Below are positions 8,498 to 17,304 of a stretch of 64,000 nucleotides of DNA, one piece after another. The position numbers and the translations under genes were made by a program. The first letter of the stretch is position 1. Each line of letters begins with the position of its first letter. The notes below the pieces were generated by a model. That model was not told where the DNA came from. It did no database searches and saw only the letters and a program-made list of their open reading frames with translations. Source of the DNA: Martelella lutilitoris (GTDB lineage: Bacteria > Pseudomonadota > Alphaproteobacteria > Rhizobiales > Rhizobiaceae); contig NZ_VCLB01000001.1 of the NCBI RefSeq assembly GCF_005924265.1, positions 434,001-498,000 on the forward strand, written 5' to 3'.

Positions 8498-8572
8498 TTC
8501 CTATTCCCTTTGTCGCGTGCCGGGTTCAGGGGCCGCAGGTGCTTTGATCTCTGCTCGGCGCCTCTATCCAGC

Positions 8573-8601
8573 GTCATGCTCGGGCTTGGCCCGAGGATGA
8601 C
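8573..8601. repeat. Single-arm copy of the 28-bp palindromic element
   Basis: A 29-bp palindrome, GTCATGCTCGGGC-TTG-GCCCGAGGATGAC, between the LacI gene and the GMC oxidoreductase gene. It matches one arm of the elements at 4853-4931 and 33910-34056. On the minus transcript it forms a strong hairpin that could tune LacI expression. Confidence 0.75.
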
Positions 8602-8670
8602 ACAGAGAGCGGGAGGTCCGTCACAGCCAAAGTTTGTTTCTTGCCTCCTCCGCTCATGCTCCGCAAGCCC

Positions 8671-10251
8671 TCAGAGCCCGTATTCGCGGGCAATCATGTC
8701 GGCGGCCTTTTCACCGATCATGATCGCCGCCGCATTGGTGTTCGACGAAATCAGCGTTGGCATGATCGAGGCATCGACGACGCGCAGGCCGTCAAGACCG
8801 TTGAACTTCAGTTCCGGGTCGACAACGGCGCGATCGTCATTGCCCATGCGGCAGGTGCCGGCGGGGTGGTGGTCGGTCTTGGCGTGGCGGCAGGCATAGT
8901 GGAAATAATCATCGTCCGTCTTCACCTCCGGGCCGGGAATCATCTCTCGCTTGATGAAGGGGGCAAGCGCCTTCTGGTGCATGATCTCCTGCGCCAGCTT
9001 CAACCCGCGGATCGACATTTCGCGATCATGCGGGTCGGCCCAGTAGTTGGGGTCGATCAGCGGCGCATCGGCGGGATTGGCGGATTTCAGCCGCACGCTG
9101 CCGCGCGCGCGAGGTCTCAGATAGGCCGAATTCAGCGTCACGCCCGGGTTCTTCATCTTTTCCACGCCGGCCTCGATGCCGGAGCCGAGGCCCAGATGGA
9201 ACTGGATATCCGGCGAGCGCGCGCCCTCTTCCGCATACCAGAAACCGCCGGTCTCAAACAGGCTTGAGGCGACGGGGCCCTTGCGCGTCAGCAGATATTG
9301 CAGGCCTGCGACCGCCGACCACAGGGGCTCGGCATATTTGTCATAGGTGAAATCGCCGGCGCATTCGAGAATGGTGAAGAGGTCGAGATGATCCTGCAGG
9401 TTGGCGCCGACGTCCGGATGGTCGAACACCGCCTCGATGCCGACATCGCCGAGATGCGCCTTCGGACCGATGCCGGAGAGCATCAAAAGCCGCGGCGAGC
9501 CGATGGCGCCGGAGGACAGCAGCACCTCGCGCGCGGCGGTGATCACTTCGCCGGCCGCCGTCTCCACGCCCGTGACCCTTCCGTTTTCAACGCGCAGGCG
9601 CCGCGTCTCGACGCCGGTACGGATGGTGAGGTTCTTGCGGGTGCGGGCCTTCGCCAGATAGGCCTTGGATGTCGAGGAGCGGCGGGCGTGCTTTTGGGTC
9701 AGCTGGTAATAACCGACGCCGTCCTGTTTCTCGCCGGTCATGTCTTCGTTGAAGGGAATGCCGAGTGCGCCGGCCGCCCTGAAATAGGCCTCGCAGATCG
9801 GCAGCGGCGCGGCCGGTTTTGAAACGCCGAGCGGGCCACCTTTGCCGTGGTACTCATTGTCGTAGGTGTCGTTGTCTTCGGCCTTCTTGAAGAAGGGCAG
9901 GACATCGTCATAGCCCCAGCCGGTGCAGCCCATCTGCCGCCACTCGTCATAATCAAGCCGGTTGCCGCGCGTGTAGATCTGGGCGTTGATCGAGGAACCG
10001 CCGCCGATCACCTTGGCCTGGGTGAAGCGGATCGACATGCCGTTCATGTGTTTTTGCGGCACGGTGTGCCAGCCCCAGCTGCCGATTCCCTTGGTCATCT
10101 TCGCGAAACCGGCGGGCAGCGTATAGAACGGGTGGCTGTCACGCGAGCCGGCTTCCAGAAGCAGAACGTTGACCTCCGGGTTTTCCGAAAGCCTCGCCGC
10201 CAGAAGGCAACCGGCCGAACCGCCGCCGACAATGATGAAATCATAGGCCAT
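8671..10251 (-). CDS. GMC-family FAD alcohol dehydrogenase (choline dehydrogenase-like)
   Basis: A 526-residue flavoenzyme of the glucose-methanol-choline family. The FAD-binding Rossmann motif is FIIVGGGSAGCLLAARLSE at residues 5-23, the family signature is VIGGGSSINAQIYTRG near residue 85, and the C terminus has HHPAGTCRMG and NTNAAAIMIGEKAADMI. These proteins oxidise primary or secondary alcohols, often passing electrons to quinones. Although it resembles BetA, the betaine-pathway BetA is encoded separately at 34144, so this copy should have another alcohol substrate. An ATG with GGGAGGAAA before it starts the gene. Upstream lie a TATAGT-like -10 (10300-10305, minus strand) and a LacI-type operator, so it has its own regulated promoter. 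Confidence 0.9.
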   Translation of the reverse strand: MAYDFIIVGGGSAGCLLAARLSENPEVNVLLLEAGSRDSHPFYTLPAGFAKMTKGIGSWGWHTVPQKHMNGMSIRFTQAKVIGGGSSINAQIYTRGNRLDYDEWRQMGCTGWGYDDVLPFFKKAEDNDTYDNEYHGKGGPLGVSKPAAPLPICEAYFRAAGALGIPFNEDMTGEKQDGVGYYQLTQKHARRSSTSKAYLAKARTRKNLTIRTGVETRRLRVENGRVTGVETAAGEVITAAREVLLSSGAIGSPRLLMLSGIGPKAHLGDVGIEAVFDHPDVGANLQDHLDLFTILECAGDFTYDKYAEPLWSAVAGLQYLLTRKGPVASSLFETGGFWYAEEGARSPDIQFHLGLGSGIEAGVEKMKNPGVTLNSAYLRPRARGSVRLKSANPADAPLIDPNYWADPHDREMSIRGLKLAQEIMHQKALAPFIKREMIPGPEVKTDDDYFHYACRHAKTDHHPAGTCRMGNDDRAVVDPELKFNGLDGLRVVDASIMPTLISSNTNAAAIMIGEKAADMIAREYGL

Positions 10252-10284
10252 GCACTTTCCTCCCGAGGGCCTTCTAGCATGAGA

Positions 10285-10300
10285 TTAGGAACGTTCCAAA
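10285..10300 (-). promoter_or_regulatory. LacI-type operator upstream of the GMC oxidoreductase gene
   Basis: TTAGGAACGTTCCAAA, a 16-bp palindrome with a perfect GGAACGTTCC core and central CG, as expected for LacI-family operators. It matches the operator at 22431-22448 in nearly every position and directly follows a TATAGT-like -10 on the minus strand, where a bound repressor would block initiation. Confidence 0.75.
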
Positions 10301-10336
10301 CTATATTTGCGGTCTCCCGCGCCGCACCCTGTTTCC

Positions 10337-10458
10337 GTCACCCCGGCCTTGAGCCGGGGTCCAGGGCCGAATGCGAGGCCATTTTGTCGAGGATCGGCCA
10401 AAGGCTTGGCAAAGGTCCTGCCGAACCGCCCTGGATACCGGATCAAGTCCGGTATGAC
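10337..10458. repeat. Interspersed element with palindromic termini (10.3 kb)
   Basis: Two terminal palindromes, GTCACCCCGGCC-TTGA-... at 10337-10362 and a TACCGGA-TCAAG-TCCGGTA unit at 10432-10458, flank a 69-bp centre. The layout is the same as that of the 33910-34056 element (outer GTCA and TGAC ends), with diverged arm sequences. It separates the SDR gene from the GMC gene's promoter. Confidence 0.7.
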
Positions 10459-10495
10459 GGGATCGAGAATCCTCGGTGCTCTCTGCCCCCAACAC

Positions 10496-11257
10496 TCAAA
10501 GCCGCGCGATCGACAATCCGCCATCGGCGGAAATCACGGTGCCGGTGGCGAAGGCGAAGCGGCCCTCGGCGAGCGGCAGCACCGCCGCGCCGATATCTTC
10601 CGGCGTGCCCCAGCGGGCGGCCGGCACGAGGCCGTCCTTGATGCGGGCGGTGTATTTGTCCTTCACGCCGGCCGTCATGCCGGTCTCGATGATGCCGGGA
10701 CGGACGTCGAAGACGGAAATGCCGTGTGCCGCAAGACGCGCGGCGAAAAGCTGCGCCATCATCGCCGCGCCAGCCTTGGAGATGCAGTATTCGGCCCGCT
10801 CCACCGAAACCATGTCGGCGCTGACGGAGGTGATGAAGATGATCGACCGGGGCGTTTCCGCCTCCCACGCCGCCATGCGCCGGGCCGTCTCCTGCGCCAG
10901 GAAGAAGGCGCCGCGCAGATTGACCGACATGACGAAATCGAAGTTTTCCGGCTTGAGATAGAGCATGTCGCCCCTGACCGGCGCGCCGACGCCGGCATTG
11001 GAGACGAGCGTCGTCACCCGGCCCATCGTCGCCTCGACGTCATCGAGAAGCGCGCCAACCCGGCCGATATCGCGCATGTCATGGCGGAAATAGCAGGCAT
11101 TGCCGCCGAGCTTTTCCAGCGCCCCCGTTACGGCCGGCGCATCGAATGCGGCCTCTGCGGCAATCGCCACCCGAAAGCCCGCCTCGACAAGAGCCGAAGC
11201 GATGCCAAGGCCGATGCCCTGCTGGCCGCCCGTGATCAGCGCCACCTTCCCACTCAT
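10496..11257 (-). CDS. Short-chain dehydrogenase/reductase
   Basis: A 253-residue classical SDR. The NAD(P)-binding motif is TGGQQGIG at residues 9-16, with NAG at 87-89 and the catalytic set Ser144, Tyr157 and Lys161 (YCISK). The C-terminal SADGG is typical of FabG-like enzymes. It would interconvert an alcohol and a ketone on the substrate or a CoA intermediate. The gene overlaps the upstream GMC gene by four bases (ATGA), so it is translated from the same message. With an enoyl-CoA hydratase in the same operon, it might act as a hydroxyacyl dehydrogenase; this is inference. Confidence 0.9.
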   Translation of the reverse strand: MSGKVALITGGQQGIGLGIASALVEAGFRVAIAAEAAFDAPAVTGALEKLGGNACYFRHDMRDIGRVGALLDDVEATMGRVTTLVSNAGVGAPVRGDMLYLKPENFDFVMSVNLRGAFFLAQETARRMAAWEAETPRSIIFITSVSADMVSVERAEYCISKAGAAMMAQLFAARLAAHGISVFDVRPGIIETGMTAGVKDKYTARIKDGLVPAARWGTPEDIGAAVLPLAEGRFAFATGTVISADGGLSIARL

Positions 11258-12738
11258 GCGCCAAGCTCCTTCCTCATTGCATCCGCCGCTTTCATTGCAA
11301 GCGCCGCGACCGTCAGCGCCGGGTTGACGGCGGCCGAGGTCGGCAGGGCCGAGGCATCGGCGACAAACAGATTGTCATGGTCGAAGCTGCGGCAATCGGG
11401 ATCAAGCACCGCCGTTTTCGGATCGCTGCCGATGCGCGCCGTGCCGCATTGATGCGAGGGCACGCGACCATCGAAAAGTCGCGACAGCACGATCGGGAAA
11501 CCAGCAGCCTTCAGCGTCTTCTTCGTCTTTTCGACAAGCCTGTGATGCGCGACCATATTGGAACGACGCCAGATGAGCTGGATATCATCGCCCTTGACGA
11601 CGACCCGGCTTTCAGGATCCGGCAGATCCTCCGATATCGCATAGAGATCGACGGCATGGCGCGAGATATGGCGGCAGGCCGCCATCGGCAGGGACGGCAC
11701 ATTGGCCTTCAGGATTTTCGGCACCACCCGGCCCAGAAGCTGGACATTGCCGAGCGGCGACCCGTTATGCCCGTCGCTCAAATACCAGTCATTGATGCCG
11801 AAGGTCTTCTGGTAGGTGCTGTCATTCACAAAGCGCGGATCATAGGCGATCAGCGCCGAGGCATTGTGGTTCATGAAGTTGCGGCCGACCTGATCGGAGG
11901 AATTGGCGAGCCCGTTCCTGAGCAGCAAGGCCGCGCTCTGCACCGCGCCGGCGGCAAGGGCCACGAAGCGCGGGGTGAGCGTCACGGTCTCGCCGTCCTT
12001 GTCGTAGCTGACGCGGGCAATACGACGCCCGCCGGCTTCGGTTTCGAGCCCGGTGACGCGCGCACCGGTGACAAGCATCACATTGTCATGAGACAATGCC
12101 GCCGCAAGCCCGCAGGTCTCCGCATCCATCTTGCCCGAGCGTATATCGGGATAACCGTCCCAGCCATCGGCTCCATGGGAAAGCCAGGTATCGATATCGA
12201 CGCCGAGCGGCAGGGTGAAGGGGCGCACGCCCGCTTTCACAAGCCTTTCGCGCACGGCGGCGATCGCCGGCTCGTCGGGAACCGGCGGAAAGGGATAGGG
12301 TCCGTCATGGGTGGGCTCGGTGGCGTCGCTCGTCACATCGCCGCGCACCTGGTAGAGCGTCTCCGCTGCGGCGTAATAAGGCGCGAGCGTCTCATAGGGA
12401 AACGGCCATGCGGGCGAGATGCCGCCCTCATGCTCCATCGCCTGGAAATCCTGCCTGCGGTAGCGCAGCAGCACCGCGCCGTAGAATTTGGAGTTGCCGC
12501 CGACATTGTAGTAATTGCCGGGCGAGAACCGCTTGCCTTGCCCGTCGAGCCAGGTCTCGTCGGAGCGGAAGGCGCTGTTCTTGTAGATACGGTCGGGATC
12601 GCGCGCCGGCGCGTCGTCGGGGATCTGCTCGCCGCGCTCGAGAATGACGATCTCGGCTCCCGTCGGGGCGAGCGCGGCGGCAAGCGTCGCGCCCCCCATG
12701 CCGGAACCGATGATTACCACGTCGGGTGACCGGTTCAT
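11254..12738 (-). CDS. GMC-family FAD oxidoreductase, sugar-dehydrogenase-like
   Basis: A 494-residue flavoprotein of the GMC superfamily but of a different branch from the one at 8671. The FAD motif is VVIIGSGMGGATLAAALA (residues 7-24). The C terminus, with CGTARIGSDPKTAVLDPDC, then LFVADASALPTSAAVNPALT, resembles the large subunits of FAD sugar dehydrogenases such as glucoside 3-dehydrogenases and gluconate dehydrogenases. I see no small subunit or cytochrome partner nearby. It starts 4 bases after the ABC ATPase gene and overlaps the SDR gene by 4, so it belongs to the operon. Oxidation of the imported sugar-like substrate is the likely role; the exact position oxidised is unknown. Confidence 0.85.
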   Translation of the reverse strand: MNRSPDVVIIGSGMGGATLAAALAPTGAEIVILERGEQIPDDAPARDPDRIYKNSAFRSDETWLDGQGKRFSPGNYYNVGGNSKFYGAVLLRYRRQDFQAMEHEGGISPAWPFPYETLAPYYAAAETLYQVRGDVTSDATEPTHDGPYPFPPVPDEPAIAAVRERLVKAGVRPFTLPLGVDIDTWLSHGADGWDGYPDIRSGKMDAETCGLAAALSHDNVMLVTGARVTGLETEAGGRRIARVSYDKDGETVTLTPRFVALAAGAVQSAALLLRNGLANSSDQVGRNFMNHNASALIAYDPRFVNDSTYQKTFGINDWYLSDGHNGSPLGNVQLLGRVVPKILKANVPSLPMAACRHISRHAVDLYAISEDLPDPESRVVVKGDDIQLIWRRSNMVAHHRLVEKTKKTLKAAGFPIVLSRLFDGRVPSHQCGTARIGSDPKTAVLDPDCRSFDHDNLFVADASALPTSAAVNPALTVAALAMKAADAMRKELGA

Positions 12739-12741
12739 GGC

Positions 12742-13851
12742 TTACCCGATACGCTCTTCGGTTTCCGGATCAAAGGCGACCGCCTTTTCCATGTTGACGG
12801 CGAACGGGAAGGTATCGCCCGGCTTCGCCTCGACATCGGCGCGGAACCGGGCGGTTACCTCCTTGCCGCCGAGCTGGGTGACGACGAAAAGGTCGGAGCC
12901 CGCCGGCTCGGTCACCTCGACCCTGGCATTGATCGTGTGGACGGCATTGGAGGAGCGGTCGGCGCCGAGCTCGTCGGTGACCGCTTCCGGACGGACGCCC
13001 AGAATGATGTCGCGGCCATCATGCGCGGTCATAGCGTCGCCGGGGAAGGGCAGATGCGCCTTGCCGCCATCGGCGAGCGCGAATTCGGCCGCCGCCGTGC
13101 CGTCCTGGACGACGATCTTCGCCGGAAACAGGTTCATTGACGGCGAGCCCATGAAGCCGGCGACGAACATGTTGGCCGGATTGTCGTAGATCTCCTTCGG
13201 CGTGCCGAGCTGCTGCACATGGCCGCCGAACATCACCGCGATACGGGTCGAGAGCGTCAGCGCCTCGATCTGGTCATGGGTCACATAGACGATCGTGGTG
13301 CCGAGCTTCTGGTGCAGCTTCTTGATCTCGGTGCGCATGTCGACGCGGAGTTTCGCATCGAGGTTCGACAGCGGTTCGTCAAACAGAAAGACGTCGGGAT
13401 CGCGCACCAGCGCCCGGCCCATGGCGACGCGCTGGCGCTGGCCGCCGGAAAGCTGGCCGGGCTTGCGCTTCAGAAGATGCCTGATCTGCAGAAGATCGGC
13501 CACCTGGTCGATCGCCTTGTCGCGCTCGGCCTTGGGCACGCCGTGCATTTCCAGGCCGAAGGAGATGTTCTCGCCGACATTCATGTTCGGATAGAGGGCA
13601 TAGGACTGGAACACCATGGCGATGTTGCGGTCTGCGGGCCTGACGCCGTTCATCGACCGGCCGTTGATGGAGATGTCGCCGCTTGTGGTCGGCTCGAGGC
13701 CGGCAATCATGCTGAGCAGCGTGGACTTGCCGCAGCCGGACGGGCCGACGAGCACCAGGAACTCGCCTTCTTCCACGGCGATATTCGTCTCATGCAGCAC
13801 CGTCAGCGCGCCGAAGCTCTTGGTGACGTGATCGATCTTGAGAAAACCCAT
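12742..13851 (-). CDS. Sugar ABC transporter ATPase (MalK/UgpC type)
   Basis: A 369-residue ATPase that powers the importer encoded just upstream. Walker A is GPSGCGKST (residues 37-45), the signature is LSGGQRQRVAMGRAL, and Walker B is VFLFDEPLSNLDAKLR. The C-terminal 130 residues form a TOBE/MalK-type regulatory domain (ILGVRPEAV). It lies 4 bases after the second permease gene. Proteins of this type often serve several importers, but its position shows it belongs with this one. Confidence 0.95.
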   Translation of the reverse strand: MGFLKIDHVTKSFGALTVLHETNIAVEEGEFLVLVGPSGCGKSTLLSMIAGLEPTTSGDISINGRSMNGVRPADRNIAMVFQSYALYPNMNVGENISFGLEMHGVPKAERDKAIDQVADLLQIRHLLKRKPGQLSGGQRQRVAMGRALVRDPDVFLFDEPLSNLDAKLRVDMRTEIKKLHQKLGTTIVYVTHDQIEALTLSTRIAVMFGGHVQQLGTPKEIYDNPANMFVAGFMGSPSMNLFPAKIVVQDGTAAAEFALADGGKAHLPFPGDAMTAHDGRDIILGVRPEAVTDELGADRSSNAVHTINARVEVTEPAGSDLFVVTQLGGKEVTARFRADVEAKPGDTFPFAVNMEKAVAFDPETEERIG

Positions 13852-13855
13852 GCTT

Positions 13856-14737
13856 TTACCCTTTCACGCTGCCGGCCATCAGGCCGCGCACGAAGTAGCG
13901 ACCGGCGACGATGTAGACGAGAAGCGTCGGCAGCGCCGCCATGATCGCCCCGGCGAAGTGGACATTGTATTCCTTCACGCCGGTGGAGGACTGGACGAGA
14001 TTGTTGAGCGCCACCGTCATCGGCTGGCTGTTGAAATCGGAAAACGACGCACCGAACAGGAAGTCGTTCCAGATATTGGTGAACTGCCAGATGATGCAGA
14101 CCACTGCGATCGGCCCGGACGAGGGCAGCATGATGCGGCGGAAGATGGTGAAGAAGCCCGCGCCGTCGATCTGTGCCGCGCGCACCAGCTCGTCGGGAAA
14201 CTGGGCATAGTAATTGCGGAAATAGAGCGTCGAGAAACCGATGCCATAGACCAGATGCACGAAGATCAGCCCCGGCACGGAGCCGGCAATCCCCATGATG
14301 CCCAGAATCCGCGCCATCGGGATCAGCACGATCTGGAAGGGGATGAAGCAGGCAAACAGCAGAAGGCCGAAGATGATCTTGTGGCCGCGGAACTGCCACT
14401 TGGTCAGCACATAGCCGTTGAGCGCGCCGAGCACGGTGGAGATGGCGACAGCCGGCACCACCATCTGGATCGAGTTCATGAAATAGGGTTTCAGGCCTGT
14501 CGCCTGCACGCCGATCTGCGCCGTCGACCAGGCGCTCTTCCATGGCGCGATGGTCCAGGCCTGCGGCAGGTTCATCATTCCGCCCGCCTGGATTTCGCGC
14601 AAGGGTTTGAGCGAGTTCACCACCATCACATAGAGCGGCAGCAGGTAATAGAGGCAGAAGATCAAAAGGATCGTGTAGATGACGAAGCGCGCGCCGCGGC
14701 CCGTCGAGACGACCTGGGTGGAAGCGTTCGAGCTCAT
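13856..14737 (-). CDS. Sugar ABC transporter permease (MalG/GtsC-like)
   Basis: A 293-residue inner-membrane permease with six predicted membrane segments, the first at about residues 20-42 (FVIYTILLIFCLYYLLPLYV). The EAA loop that contacts the ATPase is LVRAAQIDGAGFFTIFRRIM. I place the start at the ATG at 14737 because it overlaps the stop of the preceding permease as ATGA; an upstream in-frame ATG would lie inside that gene. Pairs with the 14734-15636 permease. Confidence 0.93.
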   Translation of the reverse strand: MSSNASTQVVSTGRGARFVIYTILLIFCLYYLLPLYVMVVNSLKPLREIQAGGMMNLPQAWTIAPWKSAWSTAQIGVQATGLKPYFMNSIQMVVPAVAISTVLGALNGYVLTKWQFRGHKIIFGLLLFACFIPFQIVLIPMARILGIMGIAGSVPGLIFVHLVYGIGFSTLYFRNYYAQFPDELVRAAQIDGAGFFTIFRRIMLPSSGPIAVVCIIWQFTNIWNDFLFGASFSDFNSQPMTVALNNLVQSSTGVKEYNVHFAGAIMAALPTLLVYIVAGRYFVRGLMAGSVKG

Positions 14738-15636
14738 TGGTGCTTCTCCCTCAGTTCCGACCACAGATAGGGCACCATGATCGCGGCAATCGACATCAGC
14801 ATGATCACCGCCGAGGCAGCGCCGATCCCCATCTGGTTGCGGGTGAATGTGTAGGAATACATGAAGGTTGCCGGAAGCTCGGTGGCGCGGCCGGGGCCGC
14901 CGCCGGTGAGCGCAATGACGAGGTCATAGGACTTGATCGCCATATGGGCGAGCACGACGATGGCCGACATGAAGGCCGGGCGCAACTGCGGAATGACGAT
15001 GCGCCGATAGAGCGAAAAGTTCGACGCGCCGTCGATCTGGGCGGCCTTCAGCACCTCGTTGTCGATGCCGCGAAGGCCTGCGAGGAACATCGCCATGACG
15101 AAGCCGGAGGTCTGCCAGACGGCGGCAATGACGATGGTGTAGATCGCCATCTGGTTCGACTTGATCCAGTTGAACTGGAAGCTGGTCCAGCCCCAGGAAT
15201 GCATCACCGCCTCAAGCCCGATGCCGGGGTCGAGAAACCATTTCCACGCCGTGCCGGTGACGATGAAGGACAGCGCCATCGGATAGAGATAGATGGACCG
15301 GATAAAGCCTTCGGCGCGGATCTTCTGGTCGAGAAAGATCGCCAGCATCAGGCCGATCGCGCAGCAGAAGGTGATATAGAGCCCGCCGAAGATGACGACG
15401 TTCTTGACCGCGATCGTCCAGGCCCTCAGCCGGAAGAGGTTGATGTAGTTCTTCCAGCCGACGAGATCATAGCTCGGCAGGATGCGGCTGTCGGTAAACG
15501 ACAGATAGACGGTAAAGGCGATGAAGCCGTAGACGAAGATCAGCACCATCGCCAGCGATGGACTGAGCACGATTTTCGGCAGGGCGTCCCGCAGGAAATC
15601 TCCCGCGCTCCCTCGTCTTGCTGCAGACGAAGCCAT
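14734..15636 (-). CDS. Sugar ABC transporter permease (MalF/GtsB-like)
   Basis: A 300-residue permease with six predicted membrane helices and the EAA loop EVLKAAQIDGASNFSLYRRIVIP. The ATG at 15636 is preceded by a strong GGAGGATAGGA site, so the longer open frame is not used. Together with the 13856 permease, the 12742 ATPase and the 15952 binding protein it forms a CUT1-type carbohydrate importer. A 136-bp mosaic repeat lies between this gene and the binding-protein gene. Confidence 0.93.
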   Translation of the reverse strand: MASSAARRGSAGDFLRDALPKIVLSPSLAMVLIFVYGFIAFTVYLSFTDSRILPSYDLVGWKNYINLFRLRAWTIAVKNVVIFGGLYITFCCAIGLMLAIFLDQKIRAEGFIRSIYLYPMALSFIVTGTAWKWFLDPGIGLEAVMHSWGWTSFQFNWIKSNQMAIYTIVIAAVWQTSGFVMAMFLAGLRGIDNEVLKAAQIDGASNFSLYRRIVIPQLRPAFMSAIVVLAHMAIKSYDLVIALTGGGPGRATELPATFMYSYTFTRNQMGIGAASAVIMLMSIAAIMVPYLWSELREKHQ

Positions 15637-15698
15637 TCCTATCCTCCGGGTTGGCGGCCCTGCCGCCGGTGTTGTTCTGAAGCGGATTACCGCCAATC

Positions 15699-15834
15699 AA
15701 TCTCCCCCCCCCCTTGAGGGGAAATGTCGCAAAAGCGACAGAGGGGGTATGGGGCTTGCCTCAAGCACCGGACGTGCTGCTGGCGGTTTCCCCCCTCTGC
15801 CCTGCCGGGCATCTCCCCCTTAAAGGGGGGAGAT
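15699..15834. repeat. Mosaic interspersed element (CT-rich termini), copy 1
   Basis: About 136 bp lying between the binding-protein and permease genes. It starts with AATCTCCCCCC and ends with GGGGGGAGATC, and has internal stems such as GTCGC-AAAA-GCGAC and GCCCTGCCGGGC. Similar units with the same ends and the same GTCGC/GCGAC box are at 19657-19794 and 60663-60802. On the transcript it could fold into a cruciform that protects the binding-protein message. Confidence 0.85.
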
Positions 15835-15951
15835 CGACAAGCGGCAAGTTCAGTTGGCAAGCCAAGCCGGTGTTGGAGCGACGTGCTCTTCAAACCCGCC
15901 TCATGGTCTGCGAGCGGAGAGGGCCTTGGCCCTCTCCGAAGTGCGTTGTGT

Positions 15952-17208
15952 TTACTGCGCGATCTGTACCGCCGTGACCAGTTCCTCGGTCGCGGTTTCG
16001 CTGTCGTACTCGCCGTTGAACTGGGCGGTGATCACGTCATACATGGCGTTCTTGACGGAGGCCGGGTTGGCGTGGCCATGCGCCATCGAACCGAACAGGT
16101 TGCCGCTTTCCGAGGCTGCGGCCAGATCGGCCATGCCCTTCTTGCCGCAGGCGTCAAACGCCTCGTCCGAGACGTCGGTGCGCGCCGGCACCGAGCCCTT
16201 GACGACGTTGAAGGCCGACTGGAATTCCGGCGACATGATCGCCTTGGCCAGCGCTGCCTGTTCCGGCGTCGGCTCGTCACCCTGCTCGAAGAAGGCGAAC
16301 TGGTCGGAGTTGAAGGTCACCTGGTCCTGCGTGCCGGGGAAGCGGAAGCACAGGAAATCCTCGTCCGGCGTCAGCCCGGCCTTCAGGAATTCGCCCTTGG
16401 CCCAGTCGCCCATGAACTGGAAGGCGGCCTCGTCATTGATGACCATGGCGGAGGCGAGGTTCCAGTCGCGACCGGAGAAGTTGTCGTCCACATAGCCGCG
16501 GATCACGGTCATGCGGTCGAAGACCTCCTTCATCGTGTCGGAACCGAGCGCGTCAGGGTCAAGATCGACCATCGAGGCCTGGTAGAATTCCGGCCCCCCG
16601 GTCGCCATGACCACGGCGTCGAAGATGGTGGCGTCCTGCCAGGCCTGGCCGCCATGGGCGACGGCGGTTTTGCCGGAGGCCTTCACCTTGTCCATCGCGG
16701 CAACAAGCTCGTCCCAGGTCTCGGGCTGTTCGATGCCGAGCTCGTCGAGGATTTTCTTGTTGGCCCAGACCCAGTTGGTGGAGTGGACATTGACCGGGGC
16801 CGCGACCCATTCTCCGTCATATTTAGAGAATTTCTGCAGCGCCGGCGGCACGACGGCATCCCAGTTCTCTTCGGCGGCGATGTCGTTCAGGTTGGCGAGC
16901 GCGCCTTCGGCGGCCCAGTCGGTGATGTCGAAGCCGAGCATCTGCACGGCCGCCGGCGGATTGCCGCCCGTCACGCGGGCACGCAGCACGGTCATGGCCT
17001 GTTCGCCGCCGCCGCCTGCCACCGGCATGTCCTGCCAACCGATGCCCTGGTCCTGCAGGTTCTCCTTCAGGACGTTCAAGGCCGCAGCCTCGCCGCCGGA
17101 TGTCCACCAGTGCAGGACTTCCACGTCCTCGGCCTTGACCGAGGTGGCGGATGCGGAAGCCGCCACGATGGCGAGCATTGCTGCACTTCTTGCAAAATTC
17201 AAACGCAT
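15952..17208 (-). CDS. Carbohydrate ABC transporter substrate-binding protein (GtsA-like)
   Basis: A 418-residue periplasmic binding protein. The N terminus is a typical signal peptide ([17 protein letters not shown], probable cleavage near residues 23-25). The mature protein has [19 protein letters not shown] and [15 protein letters not shown], characteristic of the GtsA glucose/mannose-type branch of family 1 binding proteins. The ATG at 17208 has GAGGAGGAGA before it; a longer frame upstream lacks support. It shares the operon with the two permeases and ATPase downstream. The ligand is probably a monosaccharide or a related polyol or glycoside; specificity cannot be read from the sequence. 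Confidence 0.93.
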   Translation of the reverse strand: MRLNFARSAAMLAIVAASASATSVKAEDVEVLHWWTSGGEAAALNVLKENLQDQGIGWQDMPVAGGGGEQAMTVLRARVTGGNPPAAVQMLGFDITDWAAEGALANLNDIAAEENWDAVVPPALQKFSKYDGEWVAAPVNVHSTNWVWANKKILDELGIEQPETWDELVAAMDKVKASGKTAVAHGGQAWQDATIFDAVVMATGGPEFYQASMVDLDPDALGSDTMKEVFDRMTVIRGYVDDNFSGRDWNLASAMVINDEAAFQFMGDWAKGEFLKAGLTPDEDFLCFRFPGTQDQVTFNSDQFAFFEQGDEPTPEQAALAKAIMSPEFQSAFNVVKGSVPARTDVSDEAFDACGKKGMADLAAASESGNLFGSMAHGHANPASVKNAMYDVITAQFNGEYDSETATEELVTAVQIAQ

Positions 17209-17304
17209 AGTCTCCTCCTCTTTGCGTTTTGAAACCCCATGGCCGGTTTCGGCCATGATGGTCATTTCCTCTCCCGCAGGCCGCAATCGGCGCGGCCGGC
17301 GATC

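Noticed and set aside
8671-10251. Second BetA (choline dehydrogenase)
   Set aside because: BetA is encoded in the bet operon at 34144. This gene is under a LacI operator and has another genomic context, so a different alcohol substrate is more likely.
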